Shown here piece after piece: positions 22,448 to 22,793 of a DNA stretch of 22,793 bases (position 1 is its first letter; each line of letters opens with the position of its first letter). The stretch comes from Bacillota bacterium (GTDB lineage: Bacteria; Bacillota; Clostridia; Lachnospirales; Lachnospiraceae), in contig JAFAFU010000083.1 of NCBI GenBank assembly GCA_023423335.1, positions 1 through 22,793 of the forward strand. The letters run 5' to 3'. The translations under genes and the position numbers were made by a program. The notes beneath the pieces were generated by a model. That model did not search any database, was not told where the DNA came from, and worked only from the letters and a program-made list of their open reading frames with translations.

Positions 22448-22793
22448 ATGAATTTTAAATTCGCACATAATAATTACAATGTCCTCGACCTCAGTAAATC
22501 CCTGGAGTTTTATGAAAAAGCTCTTGGTTTAAAGGAAGTGAAACGCCATACTCCGGAATCAGGCGATTTTATCATTGTCTTTCTGGGAGACGGAACCTCA
22601 GGCCACCAGCTGGAGCTTACCTGGCTCAGAGACTGGGACCGTCCCTACAACTTGGGAGATAATGAGATCCACCTGGCCTTTATAACCGATAATTATGAAG
22701 CTGCCTATAAAAGGCATAAGGAAATGGACGTCATCTGCTATGAGAATCCCGGCATGGGTATCTACTTCATCAGCGATCCGGACGGCTATTGGC
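22448..22793 (+). CDS. Glyoxalase I-like (VOC family) protein, 3' end missing
   Basis: The frame opens at ATG 22448 (AAAGGTGG eight bases upstream) and stays open for 115 codons to the window edge. The start MNFKFAHNNYNVLDL, then SLEFYEKALGLK, and the ending SDPDGYW are typical of lactoylglutathione lyase-like proteins. Three of the four metal-ligand positions of GloA are present: His7, Glu56 (HQLELTW) and His75 (EIHLAF). The fourth, a Glu just after DPDGYW, would lie beyond the window. The likely role is removal of methylglyoxal or a related thiol adduct in the cytoplasm. Clostridia often lack glutathione, so the thiol partner is uncertain. It stands after its own promoter, behind the BIG2 terminator. 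Confidence 0.82.
   Translation, partial: MNFKFAHNNYNVLDLSKSLEFYEKALGLKEVKRHTPESGDFIIVFLGDGTSGHQLELTWLRDWDRPYNLGDNEIHLAFITDNYEAAYKRHKEMDVICYENPGMGIYFISDPDGYW

Overview
The window looks like a chromosomal segment of a spore-forming, low-to-moderate GC anaerobic Firmicute. A cellulolytic or xylanolytic Lachnospiraceae (Clostridium cluster XIVa) is the most likely source. This is inferred from an alpha/beta-type small acid-soluble spore protein, strong AGGAGG ribosome binding sites, AddAB instead of RecBCD, lipoprotein GH10 xylanases, and a ROK-family regulator. No single gene fixes the species.

Layout. (1) Positions 1-126 hold the start of an IS3-type transposase gene leaving the window, with a probable IS end; 127-247 is a repeat-like spacer with a long hairpin. 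(2) Positions 248-7072 form a xylan-degradation island: a lipoprotein GH10 xylanase (-), a secreted SGNH/GDSL esterase with a large unrecognised N-terminal region (-), a divergently read ROK repressor (+), a small spore protein (-), and a second, divergent GH10 lipoprotein (+). The esterase probably removes acetyl groups from xylan while the two surface-anchored GH10 enzymes cut the backbone. The ROK protein is the obvious candidate regulator. (3) Positions 7200-14408 hold the addB-addA operon (-) for double-strand break repair. (4) Positions 14527-14961 encode a small membrane protein with an FMN-binding-like outer domain (+), facing a degV gene across a hairpin and tandem palindromic repeats. 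(5) Positions 15138-17984 hold nadE-degV (-), preceded by a structured leader with a small ORF overlapping the nadE start. (6) Positions 18231-18449 probably encode a stand-alone structured small RNA (-) with its own promoters and terminator, possibly 6S-like. (7) Positions 18515-20805 hold a two-component system, response regulator then histidine kinase (-), with a long structured leader. (8) Positions 21355-22233 encode a secreted Ig-like (BIG2) protein (+), and 22448 to the window end encodes a glyoxalase-like protein (+), incomplete.

The most unusual signal is a repeated leader module. A conserved block containing GCAGCATGGAGG occurs just upstream of nadE and of the kinase gene, where it supplies the Shine-Dalgarno sequence, and a diverged copy sits in the response-regulator leader. 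All three lie next to clusters of perfect hairpins, several with overlapping alternative pairings. Together with the candidate small RNA, this makes 17.9-21.2 kb the part most worth follow-up. All promoters, terminators and RNA structures were read by eye; none was computed.
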